A stretch of 64,000 nt of DNA, from contig OX104127.1 in NCBI GenBank assembly GCA_944470555.2, forward strand, positions 31,201,661 to 31,265,660, given 5' to 3'. Source of the DNA: Heterobilharzia americana (taxonomy: Eukaryota; Platyhelminthes; Trematoda; Strigeidida; Schistosomatidae). This document shows positions 23,895-35,365 of this stretch, in pieces. Position numbers and translations under genes: made by a program. Each line of letters opens with the position of its first letter. Positions within the stretch are counted from its first letter, which is position 1. The notes below the pieces were generated by a model, which worked only from the letters and a program-made list of their open reading frames with translations, ran no database searches and was not told the origin of the DNA.

Positions 23895-24010
23895 TCCTTC
23901 TCCATTGAAAGATGATGAAAGCTCTATTATTAAAGAATCCAGCTTAGAGAACAAAATACAACCAAGACCATCTACCTGAGCTACAAATATTCTCCATCAT
24001 TTCGAACTCT
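23895..24010 (+). mobile_element. Penelope-like 3' tail in opposite orientation
   Basis: GATGATGAAAGCTCTATTAT to CTGAGCTACAAATATTCTCC matches the bases that follow the C-terminal fragment at 16590-16672, on the plus strand. The adjoining coding part (22918-23890) is on the minus strand. Termini of two copies therefore meet head-on. Confidence 0.5.
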
Positions 24011-25010
24011 GTTTCAGTTAAGTGTACAATAAAAACTTCCTAATTTGAAAACGATTATCAATTTTGTTGTGGTGCGTAGTTATATTTTTCAGATACAAAC
24101 AAGAAGTCCTAGATCTTTGGGAAATATGACTAAACTTCTTGATATCAGATTGGTTGGAGAGACACAATCAATGGTAAATGCCCTTCTAGGAAAGTTTGGA
24201 AATGATCAAACACACTGTGAATTTACATACGTAGACGTTAAAATACACCTTCTGTTACCTTACCGCTTTGCTTCTTTCCCAAGACATTTCCTACCAACAT
24301 GAGTGGCATTGGAGGGTTTTATCCAAGTACACACATACGTATAACCAAGTAATATCAAAATTTGAAGAAAAACGGGTTGAATTGCTCAACCTATCTTGGT
24401 AAATGGGCTGTTGAGTGGATGCTTCCATACTATCTGAATATTCATCATCTTGTAACTGACTTGGGGTTAGTAGTAGAATCCACAAAGCATATTTTATACT
24501 ATTTAAAACTCGTCAGCTTGATGTACTTTAATCACAGAGAGCGTTGATATTTCCACTGAGATATGAATTTAATATTTATGTTTTCAAGTGTCACGGTGTT
24601 ATCCACTGGGCTATTGAAGTATGAGAACCACCTCTTGGGTAATGGGTATCAGTTGTTATATACTGATACTTATAATTTTCTATTACTCCACTGGTTCGAA
24701 CTGTTTCTTCACTTTATTAAATCTCAGACATTGAGAATATGCTACATTAAGTAGAAGATAGATGGATCTGTTTTTCACGTTTTCATCTTCATATGAAATT
24801 ATTGTTATTATTTTGAAAAGATTTCCACCTTCTAAATTCCTAACATATTATTGTAAATTACATATACTTCATTTATTTTTTTAATGGTAAGAAAGCAATA
24901 TCCTTGGGAAATTAGTTCACTGAGAAATAATTAGATTTATTATAACTGACATATTATTAAGATTGAAAACTTATCATTGTATGTAAATATTTATTACAAA
25001 TATAATTCAG

Positions 25011-25192
25011 GTTGATATTCATCACCAACAAGCATCAGTTGAAGAAACAATGGAACCATTAAGAAACTGTTTTGTCTTAGTGTGGAGCACATCAACACTG
25101 CGTACCCAAGACCCCCTCCCAGGGCTTGAACCCATGACCTTCAGGTTCCGCAACTGGTTGTTCACCAATGAGTTATTAGGTCGGAATCCAAT
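25011..25192 (-). mobile_element. tRNA-derived SINE, degenerate, in gene 1 intron
   Basis: The minus strand carries a B-box-like tract (GGGTTCAAGCCC, about 25130), a decayed hammerhead (TTGATGT, GACAAAACAG) and a tail GGTGATGAATATCAAC. It ends about 245 bases before exon 2. Confidence 0.62.
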
Positions 25193-25437
25193 GATCCATA
25201 TTTCCTACTTATGTCGCTTCACGATAAAGCACGATTTCCATCCAATGTCATCACTGAGTAACTGTCTTCATATTCGACTTCGTCAGTACAAGCGATGTCA
25301 GCCCATGATGAATATCAACCTGAAGTCGATCGATAATACCTCACCAAATGGAGAATATATTCATTTGTCATGAATTAATTCTTCAACTGATCGTTTAATG
25401 AACTTCGATTTAATAAGATATTTTATTTTTTGAAAAG

Positions 25438-25768
25438 GCGACCTAACTTCTATGGTCAGTACATCTTCCTTGGTCCTGGTCAGTGTATTTTTAATATACA
25501 CCAATATGGAATGCAATCAGTTGGTTCTTTACTAAAATGTAAAAAATCTCCATATTATTCCACTCTTCACTGTAATTATCCAATGCAACCATGGAGACAG
25601 TATCATGGGTTATCAGAAAATGAAGCATATAAAATGTCAATCAAGGAACTACTAACTAACAGATCCACTTCCATGAGTCAGTCTTTGCAGCAACAACCAT
25701 TGATGGGAAATGTCAAATTGTCTGACTTAACGCAAGGCAGTGTTAATGGAATGTCGACTTCAGCTTAA
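25438..25768 (+). CDS. Gene 1 exon 2: Greek-key C-terminal half plus tail
   Basis: Residues 113-222 of gene 1. The first base completes the Glu codon, giving WLIYE|RPNFYGQYIFLGPGQC across the junction, a textbook beta/gamma-crystallin Greek-key string. Cys129, 147 and 158 are shared with genes 2 to 4. The PWRQY block (164-168) closes the conserved part. A polar, Gln/Ser-rich tail of about 54 residues follows, ending VKLSDLTQGSVN..., a motif shared by all four paralogs. One sequon (N187) lies in the tail. There is no lysine/arginine-rich C-terminal cluster like the IPSE nuclear signal. The stop is TAA at 25766. Confidence 0.75.
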
Positions 25769-25867
25769 AATCTTGTACTGCAGAAATTGAACCTTTGATT
25801 TATTGTTTGTTTAATGTATTTTTGACTAGTTAGTGACTGACAGAGTTGATGTTTAATATATCATTTC

Positions 25868-25873
25868 AATAAA
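25868..25873 (+). terminator. Poly(A) signal, gene 1
   Basis: AATAAA 100 bases after the stop; a second AATAAA is at 25925. Confidence 0.5.
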
Positions 25874-26639
25874 TCAAGCATCTTGCTTCTTAATATTGAT
25901 CGTGAAGTAATGTTGATAGCTTTGAATAAAGTAAACGATGACTTTGTTGTAAATCATATTCGAAGAAAATAGTGGAAAGTAGTTTGATGTATGGATTGCA
26001 TATTTTGTTAGAAGCGGAAATATTCATGCTGGAGTTCACAGACTAAATGAGTATGATATACTTCAAGTAACACATGTACTTCATTCGTTTCGATAAAGAC
26101 TTGAAAAATTGAAAGTCGTATTCTTGAATCCGATCATTTAAGCCAGGATTTTAATCTTCACCTAAAGTTCCATAAAGTTGTCCAATTTTACAAGTAGTCA
26201 CCTTATAAACAAAAATCATGTGACCTAAATCCATCATTTAATCTACATTAGGTAGTTGGTCAAGTTGCCTTACTCTTATGCACCCAATGTTTCCAGTATG
26301 TAGTTTACAGTACACGTGTATTTAGTAAGCTTATAATCATTTCCAAACGCTTTATATCGCCTGAGTTAAACACAACAGTTTGTTCCATAGCTATTTCTAA
26401 TATATATGTCACAAAGAATCCATTCCTTACTTTAACTTGGTGTCATCGCTCCTGGAAAAGACAAAGTAATGACTGATAGTCAGAAGTTGATCTGCTATTT
26501 GAATATGGAAAACTCTCATGAGGATGCCATAAAACTATGATTTCAAAATGAGAGTTAAATTACCTACTCAAGTTTGTAATAAAAATAGTACATTTTGAAC
26601 TTGAAAGGATTACTTGTCAGCACTCACATCAGACGCCAC

Positions 26640-27968
26640 TGTTTTGGGATGAATAACTGGATATTTATGGTAACTGTCGACTTTCAAAGGGCCTTCGATA
26701 GAGGCGTCGACTGAGAAGTAATTTGGTAGGCAGCTGCTTCAACACCACGGTTCCAGTGCCACAAACCCTTATCAAACTCATTCAACAACTATATCCTATG
26801 CCATATGATGCTACATGCCAAGTGATTCACAACGGAAAGCTCACTTCACTGATTCCTTTGAAGTGAAGACAGTAAGGAGTAAGACAGGACTGCCACCTAC
26901 TTACTTTCACCCATCATCTTCCTCATGGTGGTCGATTGGACTGGACTGGACAGGACTGGACTGAACTGGACTGGAGTGAACTGGATCATGCAAGAAACAG
27001 TGAGGAGCTGTGAGAAAATGGGCATGCGCTAACTGGACCGATGACGAGACCCGAGAAGAAGATGTGGATTTCACCGACAATGAGGATTTGTGTCTAATGT
27101 CTTATGTCGGACACAATCGAAGATCCATAGGCGAAAACTAACAAGTTGGCAGAAGAGGCAGTGAAGACGTGACTTCAAGTGAACTTCAAGAAGACAGGCG
27201 GTGAAGATACGCAACCATCAACAGCAACAGCAACAACAACAACAACAACAAGTATCAATCACCATGAACGGGAGAAATCTGAAGAAGGTTGTCTTTTCCA
27301 CCTACCTACGTACCCAGGCAACATCGTCACACATACAGACGGCACAGGCACAGATGAGGACGTCGAAGTCAGGATCACAAAGACAGCAAGATAAGCCTTG
27401 CTGCATTAATCTGAAATCAGTGTGGAGGTCTACTACATTACACTCAGCATAAAGTGTGAACAACATCCGGATTTTCATCACTAACGCCAGTCAAGTGAGT
27501 GCTTCTATGTGATGGTTGAGAGACTTGGCGCGTTAAGAAAAGTGTTTCCAACAAACTAGAGACATACATAAACACTAGCTGCCTACATTCACTCGATATT
27601 GAAGATCAGATAGCCTGAATAATAAGAACGGAAAACAAGGAACTCTGGCTGACAACAAACCAACCAACAGTCTATCACCCACAAACATGCGGAAGAATGT
27701 GGAGATGGATTGGATTAGACATACACTGAGAGGACCATTTGGAGATATCACGCATCAGCGCAAACCCTGGAGTGGCATCCGTGTGGGAAACGATGAGTTA
27801 AGTGTCCGAGGTGAGAGTGACATGGAGGAGGTGGTGTGAGGAAGAAATGAAAGGTTGTGGGGAATAGTGGAGTCAGGTTGAGCAGACTGCAGAGAAGAGA
27901 GTGAAATGGCGATGTGTTACTGAAGTCTTATATTTTCCTGGGAACCCAGGGGACAAGTAATAATAATA
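26640..27968 (+). mobile_element. RTE (SR2-like) element, 5' truncated, decayed
   Basis: This corresponds to the RT C-terminal half of the copies at 37.6 and 52 kb. Readable parts are VDFQRAFDR near 26681 (for a DLEKAFDS motif), TLIKLIQQLYP near 26767, VDFTDNEDLCLM near 27062 (RT catalytic box, mutated), and TVNGRNLK/TYLG-like text at 27240-27330. The 3' end GGGAACCCAGGGGACAAGTA plus an AAT-type tail ends near 27968. Frameshifts and internal repeat expansions are frequent. Confidence 0.75.
26935..26988 (+). repeat. GGACT minisatellite inside RTE remnant
   Basis: About ten tandem GGACT-like units. The intact copies have a single GTGGACTGGATCATGCAGC here, so this is a local expansion of the codons for VDWI. 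Confidence 0.7.
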
Positions 27969-29857
27969 GTAAATCTCCGTCTGTTCAGGTTTCCAAATTA
28001 GACTTAAGACTCCATGCAGTTATGGCCGTAAAATAATATATGGAAACTTCATTATACATTCATCGTTACACCAGTAAATACTGGTTGAATGATTATGAGT
28101 GTAGAGATTGCATACGCATATGAATAATGATATTACATTTCTGCATAATGTCGTTCTCTGTTTTTGCCTTTAACTCAGCTTATAGCTAGATCATTATTGG
28201 AAGTTTGTGTCTATTTAGATCATTTTGATTTTTAAATAGACGTTTCTTAACTCAACTTTATCAGAATCCTTTTCCTTTTTAATCTGGTAATTTCGAATGA
28301 GGCAAAAGCATGCAAAAAGCGAACGTCTTGACTGATTTGCAGTCGAAACTCACTTCAGAAGGATTACGATACATTTACATGCCAACTTCAATATGATCTT
28401 ATGAAACAACTGACTGCAGTTTTTGCAGAGATGGATTTGAGTCGAAGCTCTCGCTTTTATCCGAAAGATCAAACATACTTAGCCTTTCTAACGCGTAAAA
28501 TTCATCCAAAAGTTATGGAACTGAATAGATTACGAAGCTATCTTGATGCTTTGAGGGTAAATTAGCAATAGCTTTCATCCGCTTCTCTGGCTGTGCATCA
28601 AAAATAGCTTGTTAACAGCCATCTTCAGTTTTAAAATGAAAGGGAAAATTTATTAAATTTATAAGCTAGCAACATCAAATCAAAGGTGGACACATGTCTA
28701 TCATTTTTCGCTAACACTTGTCGTTGAGAATAAACAGAAACGAATTGCACCACCCATGAGGTAATAACTTCGACTCATTAGTAAAGCAATATGTTGTTAT
28801 AGATCTATGAGAACATAAATCACACAAGTGGATAGTTTGTAATTACTGCTTTTGAAGGTAAAAGCATCTAGCTTACTTATTCTACTGTTAAAGCACTAAT
28901 AAAGATGATAAGTGGAATGTAGTCAAAATTAACAAGAAGCTTATAAAGTTTCACGACCTCATCTCGGTAGAATCAAACAGAATTATATGGAAATTCTAAA
29001 ATAAAATCTTTGCTACTACGGTGAGTCATAGGCAGGAAATACGAAAGGACTAGATGATGGGCTGCCAATTGTCAGTAATTTACAAACATTTGAGACCATC
29101 GAAGAATAGTCTCAATAGGAATGACAGATATAAATAAAGTATTACAGAGGCTCCGTGATAATCTGCAAATACACGAGCTAACAAGTGACCTCCGAATTCG
29201 ATTGTTTATCCTGTCAAAGTTCCTGAGGCCGTGGAAGACCCACACCCAAATAACACTGCTACGAAACAATAGTCAAGTGATGTACAAATCACTGAACGTC
29301 ACTCTTCGAACAAAACTATAAGATTTTCACCAAGTAAAACCAATTTGACAACAAAGATTTATGTACTGAATACTGATTGGATGCATAGAATTGTTGTTAT
29401 TCAAGTTAATTTCAGTATTGTAAAAATAAACAATTGAAAATATAAACAAACAAGTACTGCATAGAAATCCATCAAGACTAAAATCTTGAGTAAGATTTTT
29501 ATCCCAAAATTTGCTTTGGTAGGATCATTCTACATGGATACAAAACTTGAATTTCCAACAATATTCTCCAAAACTGTCACCACTAAAAATAGTTTCGATC
29601 AAGGGACATCGTTTGTAGTGAAAAGTTCAAAATATCACTTTCGACAACAATGAGGCTTAGGATGCAAATCGTTTGAACAACCTTCAGATGATCGGCTTCT
29701 CCAAAAACCAAAAGAAAACTATCAAAGACGAATAGTTGCATATCAACTGAAGAGTAAACAAGCTACGATATCAGTCTTTTGCTGGCTTCATTCCAACAAC
29801 AAAATTCGGTTAAGTAGTAGCATTAAAACACAGACAGATCTTACAATGGGTGCCACA
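27969..29857. other. Intergenic, nothing recognised
   Basis: AT-rich. Overlapping opposite-strand frames of about 65 codons at 29072-29321 have no recognisable motif. Confidence 0.45.
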
Positions 29858-30836
29858 ACCTCGTCGCTAGGATAAACTGAACCAAGCTAATGCACTTGCT
29901 TAATTTAATACAACTGGCTCACATCATACTAAAGCACAAATCAGTTTGTTTGTTATCACCAAGATGTTAGTAATCCCTCTAGTCACAGCGTTTCAGTCAC
30001 TGACGAATGGAGATGGGCGATTTCCTAAATGTTCGCTTCATTGACTTCAGATCTGCTTCCGTCTTGTCCGATATCATTCCTCTATTCACACATCTTATCG
30101 AGACATACTACAACCGTCGCAACTTCATTCAATCTAATCATCACATTTCAGTCAGTCAACTCATCAAAAACATCCAAATTGAATCGTATTACTGACTGAT
30201 TGACCTATCGACATTGTTGAAAGCATATGAGGGAGTGTATGGAAGGACGCTGGAATGATCAACGTGGCACAAATTCGTCATGAAATCACACCCCGACTAG
30301 TTTGTTTAGAATTCAATGTGACAGTCTGATTGACCACACTTCTCAAACCGCCATATCTCTGAATTGAAGGGACTACTATTCGCATTTTCGCACTATTCGC
30401 CAATTAGGTGTGTCACACAGTGAAACAGTATTATTTAAGCAATATTGTTTCACTGTGACACATGTGATAAACAGAATGAAATGGAATTACGATGTATCAC
30501 AGTGCCCATGTTTGTTCCTATATTTGCTACTGGTCTCTTTTTAGCGTAAGTTGACAGATGGTAAACTTCACTACATTGTTTGGACAAGATCAGGTTTGTC
30601 GTGTTTGTCATCTGCATATATTACATTCGAGGGTACTGAATACTGGTTGTGACAACAGAATGACACATATAACGGTCGAAGGTGCTGAATAGTTTTCTGT
30701 TTCCATAGTGTAATAGGCAAGTGAGTTAGAAATGACGTTAAGTGGCACGTAGCTTTGTATGGTGATGTCATAATCTTCACAATGACTTGATAAACACCAT
30801 TTATTTCTACTATACAAAATTGCGTACAATAATTAT
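29858..30836 (+). repeat. Duplicated segment 'U', uninterrupted copy
   Basis: About 980 bp from ACAACCTCGTCGCTAGGATA to ATAATTATGT. It reappears with only a handful of differences in both arms of the large palindrome (50862-51796 plus 55074-55135, and the mirror positions). There it is split by an RTE element, whereas this copy keeps the empty insertion site (30779-30791). A 62-codon frame (30007-30195) is present in all copies but has no recognisable domain. U ends 113 bp upstream of the gene 2 TATA box. Its nature is unknown: a transposable element or segmental duplication. Confidence 0.75.
30408..30463. repeat. Hairpin within U
   Basis: GTGTCACACAGTGAAACAGT... pairs with ...ATTGTTTCACTGTGACAC around a loop of about 8 bases, with one 2-base bulge. 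It is kept in the copies near 51415-51470 and its mirror. Confidence 0.65.
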
Positions 30837-30948
30837 GTCGTTACCGGGTCATCAAGTGTGACACATTTCATCTTTTCTAAGAATTATGATTGGAAATAAA
30901 CATAATCAATTATTCTAGTAACTACATAACTTTGTTTTCTCACAGTGG

Positions 30949-30954
30949 TATAAA
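30949..30954 (+). promoter_or_regulatory. TATA box of gene 2
   Basis: TATAAA in GTGGTATAAATTAG, 30 bases before the first ATG (30979) and 48 before the second (30997). Transcription starting about 30 bases downstream would make the second ATG the more likely start. Confidence 0.5.
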
Positions 30955-30978
30955 TTAGCACACACGGTACATTTTCTC

Positions 30979-31292
30979 ATGCAAACAGAAGAAATAATGC
31001 CGTCTAGTCCACCTTCACGAATCGCTTTACTGCATCATACATACGTACTTCTGTTTGTCATAACAGCTTATGCAGCTAAACTACAAATTGATAACAGTGT
31101 AACACCAAGAAGGTATACAACTACCAGACTAGAGTGTTTGCGGTTATACAGTGAAAGACGTCAACAAGGCTTCTGGTCTGATTTATGCAACAGCAATGAG
31201 TTACTGTCGCCGTTCCAAATATGGACCACAAAGTCAATTTGTGCACCTGGATATTTGTGGTATAAAAGCCCACGATATTGGTTGATATATGA
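30979..31292 (+). CDS. Gene 2 exon 1: secreted beta/gamma-crystallin-fold protein, IPSE/alpha-1-like
   Basis: Two-exon gene, joined protein 207 aa (201 if the second ATG at 30997 is used, which still keeps the hydrophobic signal segment IALLHHTYVLLFVITAYA). A short linker lacking N-X-S/T sequons follows, unlike genes 1 and 3. The domain opens with LECLRLYSERRQQGFWSDLC, then CAPGYLWYKSPRYWLIYE. Cysteines 53, 70 and 88 keep the same spacing as gene 1 (17 and 18). The donor is TATGA|GTAAGT, phase 2. It is closest to gene 3: 31 of 33 residues match from NSNELL to WYKSPRYWL. Function is inferred as in gene 1. Confidence 0.78.
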
Positions 31293-32235
31293 GTAAGTTT
31301 GTGTGTATGTTTAACTTATATGTTCAATATGAAATGCTTATCATTCCATTTGGATAATTCCAACTCTAAGCAATCGACAACGATATTTTTTCACAGCAGT
31401 CGATAGTAGTCAAAAATAAATTCACTCACTATCTCCTAGGGGCGTTAACCGATGATGGACGGTCACTGAAATTTCAATTAAGGATTAGTTTTGCCTTCCT
31501 ATTTAATCAAGGGGTAGAGGAGAAAAGAGAAAAAGTGAAGTAAGAGGCAGCAGATACAGCTGCCTGGCTAACTGCGGTCACTTTAGCATTGATATTCACT
31601 CCACAGTTCTAGTTAGCAGGTGCATGATGGTGAAGAAGGCTGAGCAGCACAAAACGTCCGGTGACGTATATCCTAGTGAATGTGTACTAACCAGATGATT
31701 AATACCACCACGAAAAGGCAAGTAGAACTTTATGGAGCACTTGGAAGTAAAGTATTGATTCTAGAACGTACGATGTCTTAAGAAAGAGGACATTGGCACA
31801 TCAGTAAATGCTGATAACGGGAAAAACGTAACCCCTTGATGAATGGTCAAGATTTCTAAGGAACACCACAATAGTAAAGACTTCTGACTCAGGATTAGAA
31901 TAGTGATATTTCGTTTCCTGTTCCTGGATATTTTATCACTAAGGCACACAACTTGACCAGCATTAACTTCATAAATGAGAGAAGTGCTTTCGAGTTGCAA
32001 GTTTCTCACATGTACGTTTTACGCAAACTGAAAATGCTTCACTGCTTTTTCGAGTAGATGTTGATGAAATGCAATAGCATGGTGGTGAAACATCCGAGAG
32101 TAAACCCCAAAGCTGACAGGGCACTAAATTATAACCATAATCTAGTCACATCAACAATAAAGACTCTACCGTCAAATTTGGGATATACATACTTGAACAA
32201 CCACATTTTTTCTCTTTCATTTCTTTTCTACACAG
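31293..32235 (+). other. Gene 2 intron (943 bp, phase 2)
   Basis: Donor GTAAGT, acceptor TTTCTACACAG. The first 50 bases and the last 30 resemble those of the gene 3 intron. The middle holds no recognised element; frames 31761-32009 (minus) and 32058-32333 (plus) look like chance. Confidence 0.7.
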
Positions 32236-32545
32236 ACAACCTCACTTTTTCGGTGCATACTTGCTCCTCAAGCCTGGTGAATGCATACGAAATGTGGGAC
32301 GATATGGACTACGATCAACCGCCTCTGTGTTAGACTGTTCACAATTTTTTGCATTCGGATACCTCCCTTCGTTGACTTGTCACTATCCTCAACAACCCTG
32401 GAGACAGTACACAAATAACATTGGTAGCTTTACACTGGGGCAATTACCACTTGGTCAAACTCCAGTGATATCCCAACCAGCGCTATCGGAAAAACCCTTT
32501 AATTTGTCGGATTTAGAAAGAAAGAGTTCAAATGCAAACCAATGA
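32236..32545 (+). CDS. Gene 2 exon 2: Greek-key C-terminal half plus tail
   Basis: Residues 105-207. The junction reads YE|QPHFFGAYLLLKPGEC, a Greek-key signature. Cys121, 139 and 153 are conserved, followed by LTCHYPQQPWRQY. The tail of about 45 residues (NNIGSFTLGQLPLGQTPVIS...) is Pro/Gln/Ser-rich and ends FNLSDLERKSSNANQ, the shared terminal motif. There is no basic cluster. A hydrophobic or aromatic patch, FFAFGYLPS (142-150), parallels LFGYFPS in gene 3. The stop is TGA at 32543. Confidence 0.78.
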
Positions 32546-32599
32546 GAGTGAAGTCTTAATACAGTATTCATTTTCTGTAATTAAAAACTATGTTTTTAG

Positions 32600-35365
32600 T
32601 AGTATAAAAGGGTTTTATAATTCACTGCTTCACACCTTATATCGATAGCAGTAAATAATCATGAAAAGTATCTGGCTGTCAATGTGTCTGGTTGATTTTC
32701 GAATTTAATATGGTTCAGCAGTGAACTGTTACGATTAGGTCGAAGGGACTCGAATTTATCTTAAAAGGTATCATAAAGTTCAAAAGCGAAACCGGGTGTT
32801 TCACTTACTGACTGTTATGTATCAATGGTAAGCTGAGTATGTTAGCTCATATGATCTCCAACATCATCAAGTTGCCTTGTAGACTACCTTCTTCACATAT
32901 ATATTTGGCTCATTTGCTTCGATATATGAATGCGTACTTTGATATTCAACGGTGGGTGAATCCCTACAAACAGATTCACGTATTCAAATTTGCAGTGCTT
33001 TCTAAGTAGTTAATTGAAGAGCTCCATATGAGTGCTTTCTTGTCAAGCTGTTGATCTGAGGATGATTTTTACTACTTATCAGCACCAATCACCTATATGC
33101 AAACATCTCAGGGTATTGGTTATATACCCTACATGATATAATACTTTTCGGAAAGATTTCCTTCGGAATTTAAAACATAGTCATCTGCCAAGTATGAAAT
33201 GTCGGGAGTCTGATAAGTACTGTTCCACATAAATAACTGTCAACACATAAAGTGGAAAGGGCAAAAAATAGGAAAGGTGGGGAGATAGATTTTAAGAAGG
33301 ATGCGTTATTACAGCTTGCTTTCTTGATTATTTTACAATCATATACTCCATCATACATAAAGTTATGGGGTCGGGCTTATAGTTAGACCTAGATTTCATA
33401 ATGGAAAATGTGTCTAAGTGAGAATGTAACTAAAACATCTGCAGTAGCAAATAGCTCATCAATTTGAAGAAGATATGTCAGATAACTACTAATAAATTAT
33501 TGACTTCAAACAGAAAAATAATATAGACCAACAACCTCACTGCTTGTAAGACTTCAAATAATAGCTAGTTCCTAAGTTAGGAGCTATTCTATCTCAGTAT
33601 GTGTCTCCAAATAGAGAATTACAACGATGAGCATCATGAGACGGAGAGAAATATCAGCAAAAGGTTAAAATCTTATAAGAAATGTCTTATTGCAAATACA
33701 ATTCATGTTCGTTTTCTGAGTTACACTTTATCTTCTTTCTTCACAATGTATTCCTCAATCTAGAGCATTCACTGACCGATTTCCTGCTCTTCTGAATTTC
33801 TCCGAAAGTACTACGCTGCATATTACTTAAATACAAACATACAGGTAGTATATATCATAATAATCTCTCATCATTTCTCTAATCATGCGGATTGTTTCAC
33901 AATTTTCTTCTTCTGTTATGTCTACGCTTTCGTTTCTGGATAGCACTATACACATAGCTTAGGTTAGCTAACATTCGCATGTTTCCGTTTGCTTCCTTTC
34001 CTTATCTTGTAAACTGTATCTCACCTCTTGGTGACTGGTAACAACCCTTCCAAATTTGGGAGAAGTTTTCCTGATCTTAGTCTGCCTCCTCTGGCGTACT
34101 TTGTTTCCTACCCCTTCTCTGATTTCTTCTTTGAACGGTCTCTGTGGCTGACCTTCTTTCTAATTAGACTTTTCTGCATCCACTCTTAGCTTAGCTTATC
34201 TTCTAGATTCCTGATAGCTTGACCTTCCTCAACTTTCAATCTCGTTGTATTCCATGTCTGTTACTGCAGCCAACCTTTATTATATATTATTATTCACACT
34301 TTTCTGCCATATATCACTAGGGAGGATTATTTCTTATTAGTCTTTTGTGTCGAAGCACAGTGGGAAGGTATGATAAATGGCGCTTCTATCTGCCAATTGC
34401 ATCCCTTCTAGACTAACTATTCTTTCAACGTACCCTTATATTTCCTGAGAAACCATTTGTATCCTCTCGATACCAAGTGGCTGCAGGTTGGATCTAAGTT
34501 CTTTGCTCTTTAAACAGGGACCCTGGCTACCACTAGCTGCCTGTAGAAAGGTTTTTATAATGTCTACTGGCCAAAGCTCACCAACTACTGCAGATGGGAT
34601 CGGCTGTCACGATAGGCGTATGCATCTACCATTTTTTATCAAACGACGCTTAGGATATGCTAGAACAAAACCTACCACTTCACTTCTCAAACAAGACCAG
34701 CACACACATGGTTTTAAAAGGTCTGTTGCCCTTGAGACACATGCATATGCTAACTGGGGGCACTCACGAATCATCTCATAATGCAACCATTCTGAAGCAA
34801 CCGCCACTCAGCTACCATCATTATTTCTTGAGGTCAGAGTCCCATAGATATATAACTGTAGTCTTTCCTTCTACATGAATAATCTTTTATGACGGTAACT
34901 ATTTCACACCTTTTCCTTCAGTTACAGCTGGTATCCAATTTTCCCAATATAGATAAAACCGCATAAGGTTTCAGTTCATATGTGAAACTAAACTCCAGAA
35001 AAGGAACAAAACAGCTGCAAGTTCCGCTGAGTTTCTACACAAGAACAAGTGAAGAACTGTAGGAACTATCACTTCTTCGGTAGCACCGTCATTCTTTATC
35101 TCTTCGGCTTATCTTCCAAAGTTAATTGCATGCTACTTGATCTTAGAAAGGCCACTATCTACCGCTTTGTAACCAAGACATTGGTGATCAGCCTATCACA
35201 GTAACCATAAGAGTCTCCATTTCCGATTAATAACCTTTCGTACTTTCTAACCAACTCTACGATATTGCATGCGTCTGTGTTAGATGATCTCAGTAACACA
35301 ACCCCTGCTGCTTCATTACTGTCACTCATGTTGACTGGCCTTTACCTCGTGGCTATCGTTCCATT
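32600..35365. other. Mostly unassigned; possible decayed LTR-element sequence at the right end
   Basis: No supported gene. The region left of 35366 could hold the downstream (RT side) of the minus-strand LTR-type element whose protease is at 35366-35610, but I could not read convincing RT motifs. Confidence 0.35.

Larger units (their letters stand above)
21308..25437 (+). other. Gene 1 intron (4130 bp, phase 2)
   Basis: The donor is GTAAGT at 21308 and the acceptor is TTTTTTGAAAAG ending at 25437. It hosts a minus-strand Penelope-like 3' part, an opposing Penelope tail and a SINE. That accounts for much of its excess length over the 943- and 691-bp introns of genes 2 and 3. The rest is unassigned. 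Confidence 0.7.

Noticed and set aside
30007..30195. 62-codon frame conserved in all U copies (also at 51012 and 60692)
   Set aside because: Conserved only because the DNA is recently duplicated. No domain; coding potential not supported.
33061..33080. Possible extra hammerhead (CTGAGGATGA)
   Set aside because: No stem II or GAAAC box follows.
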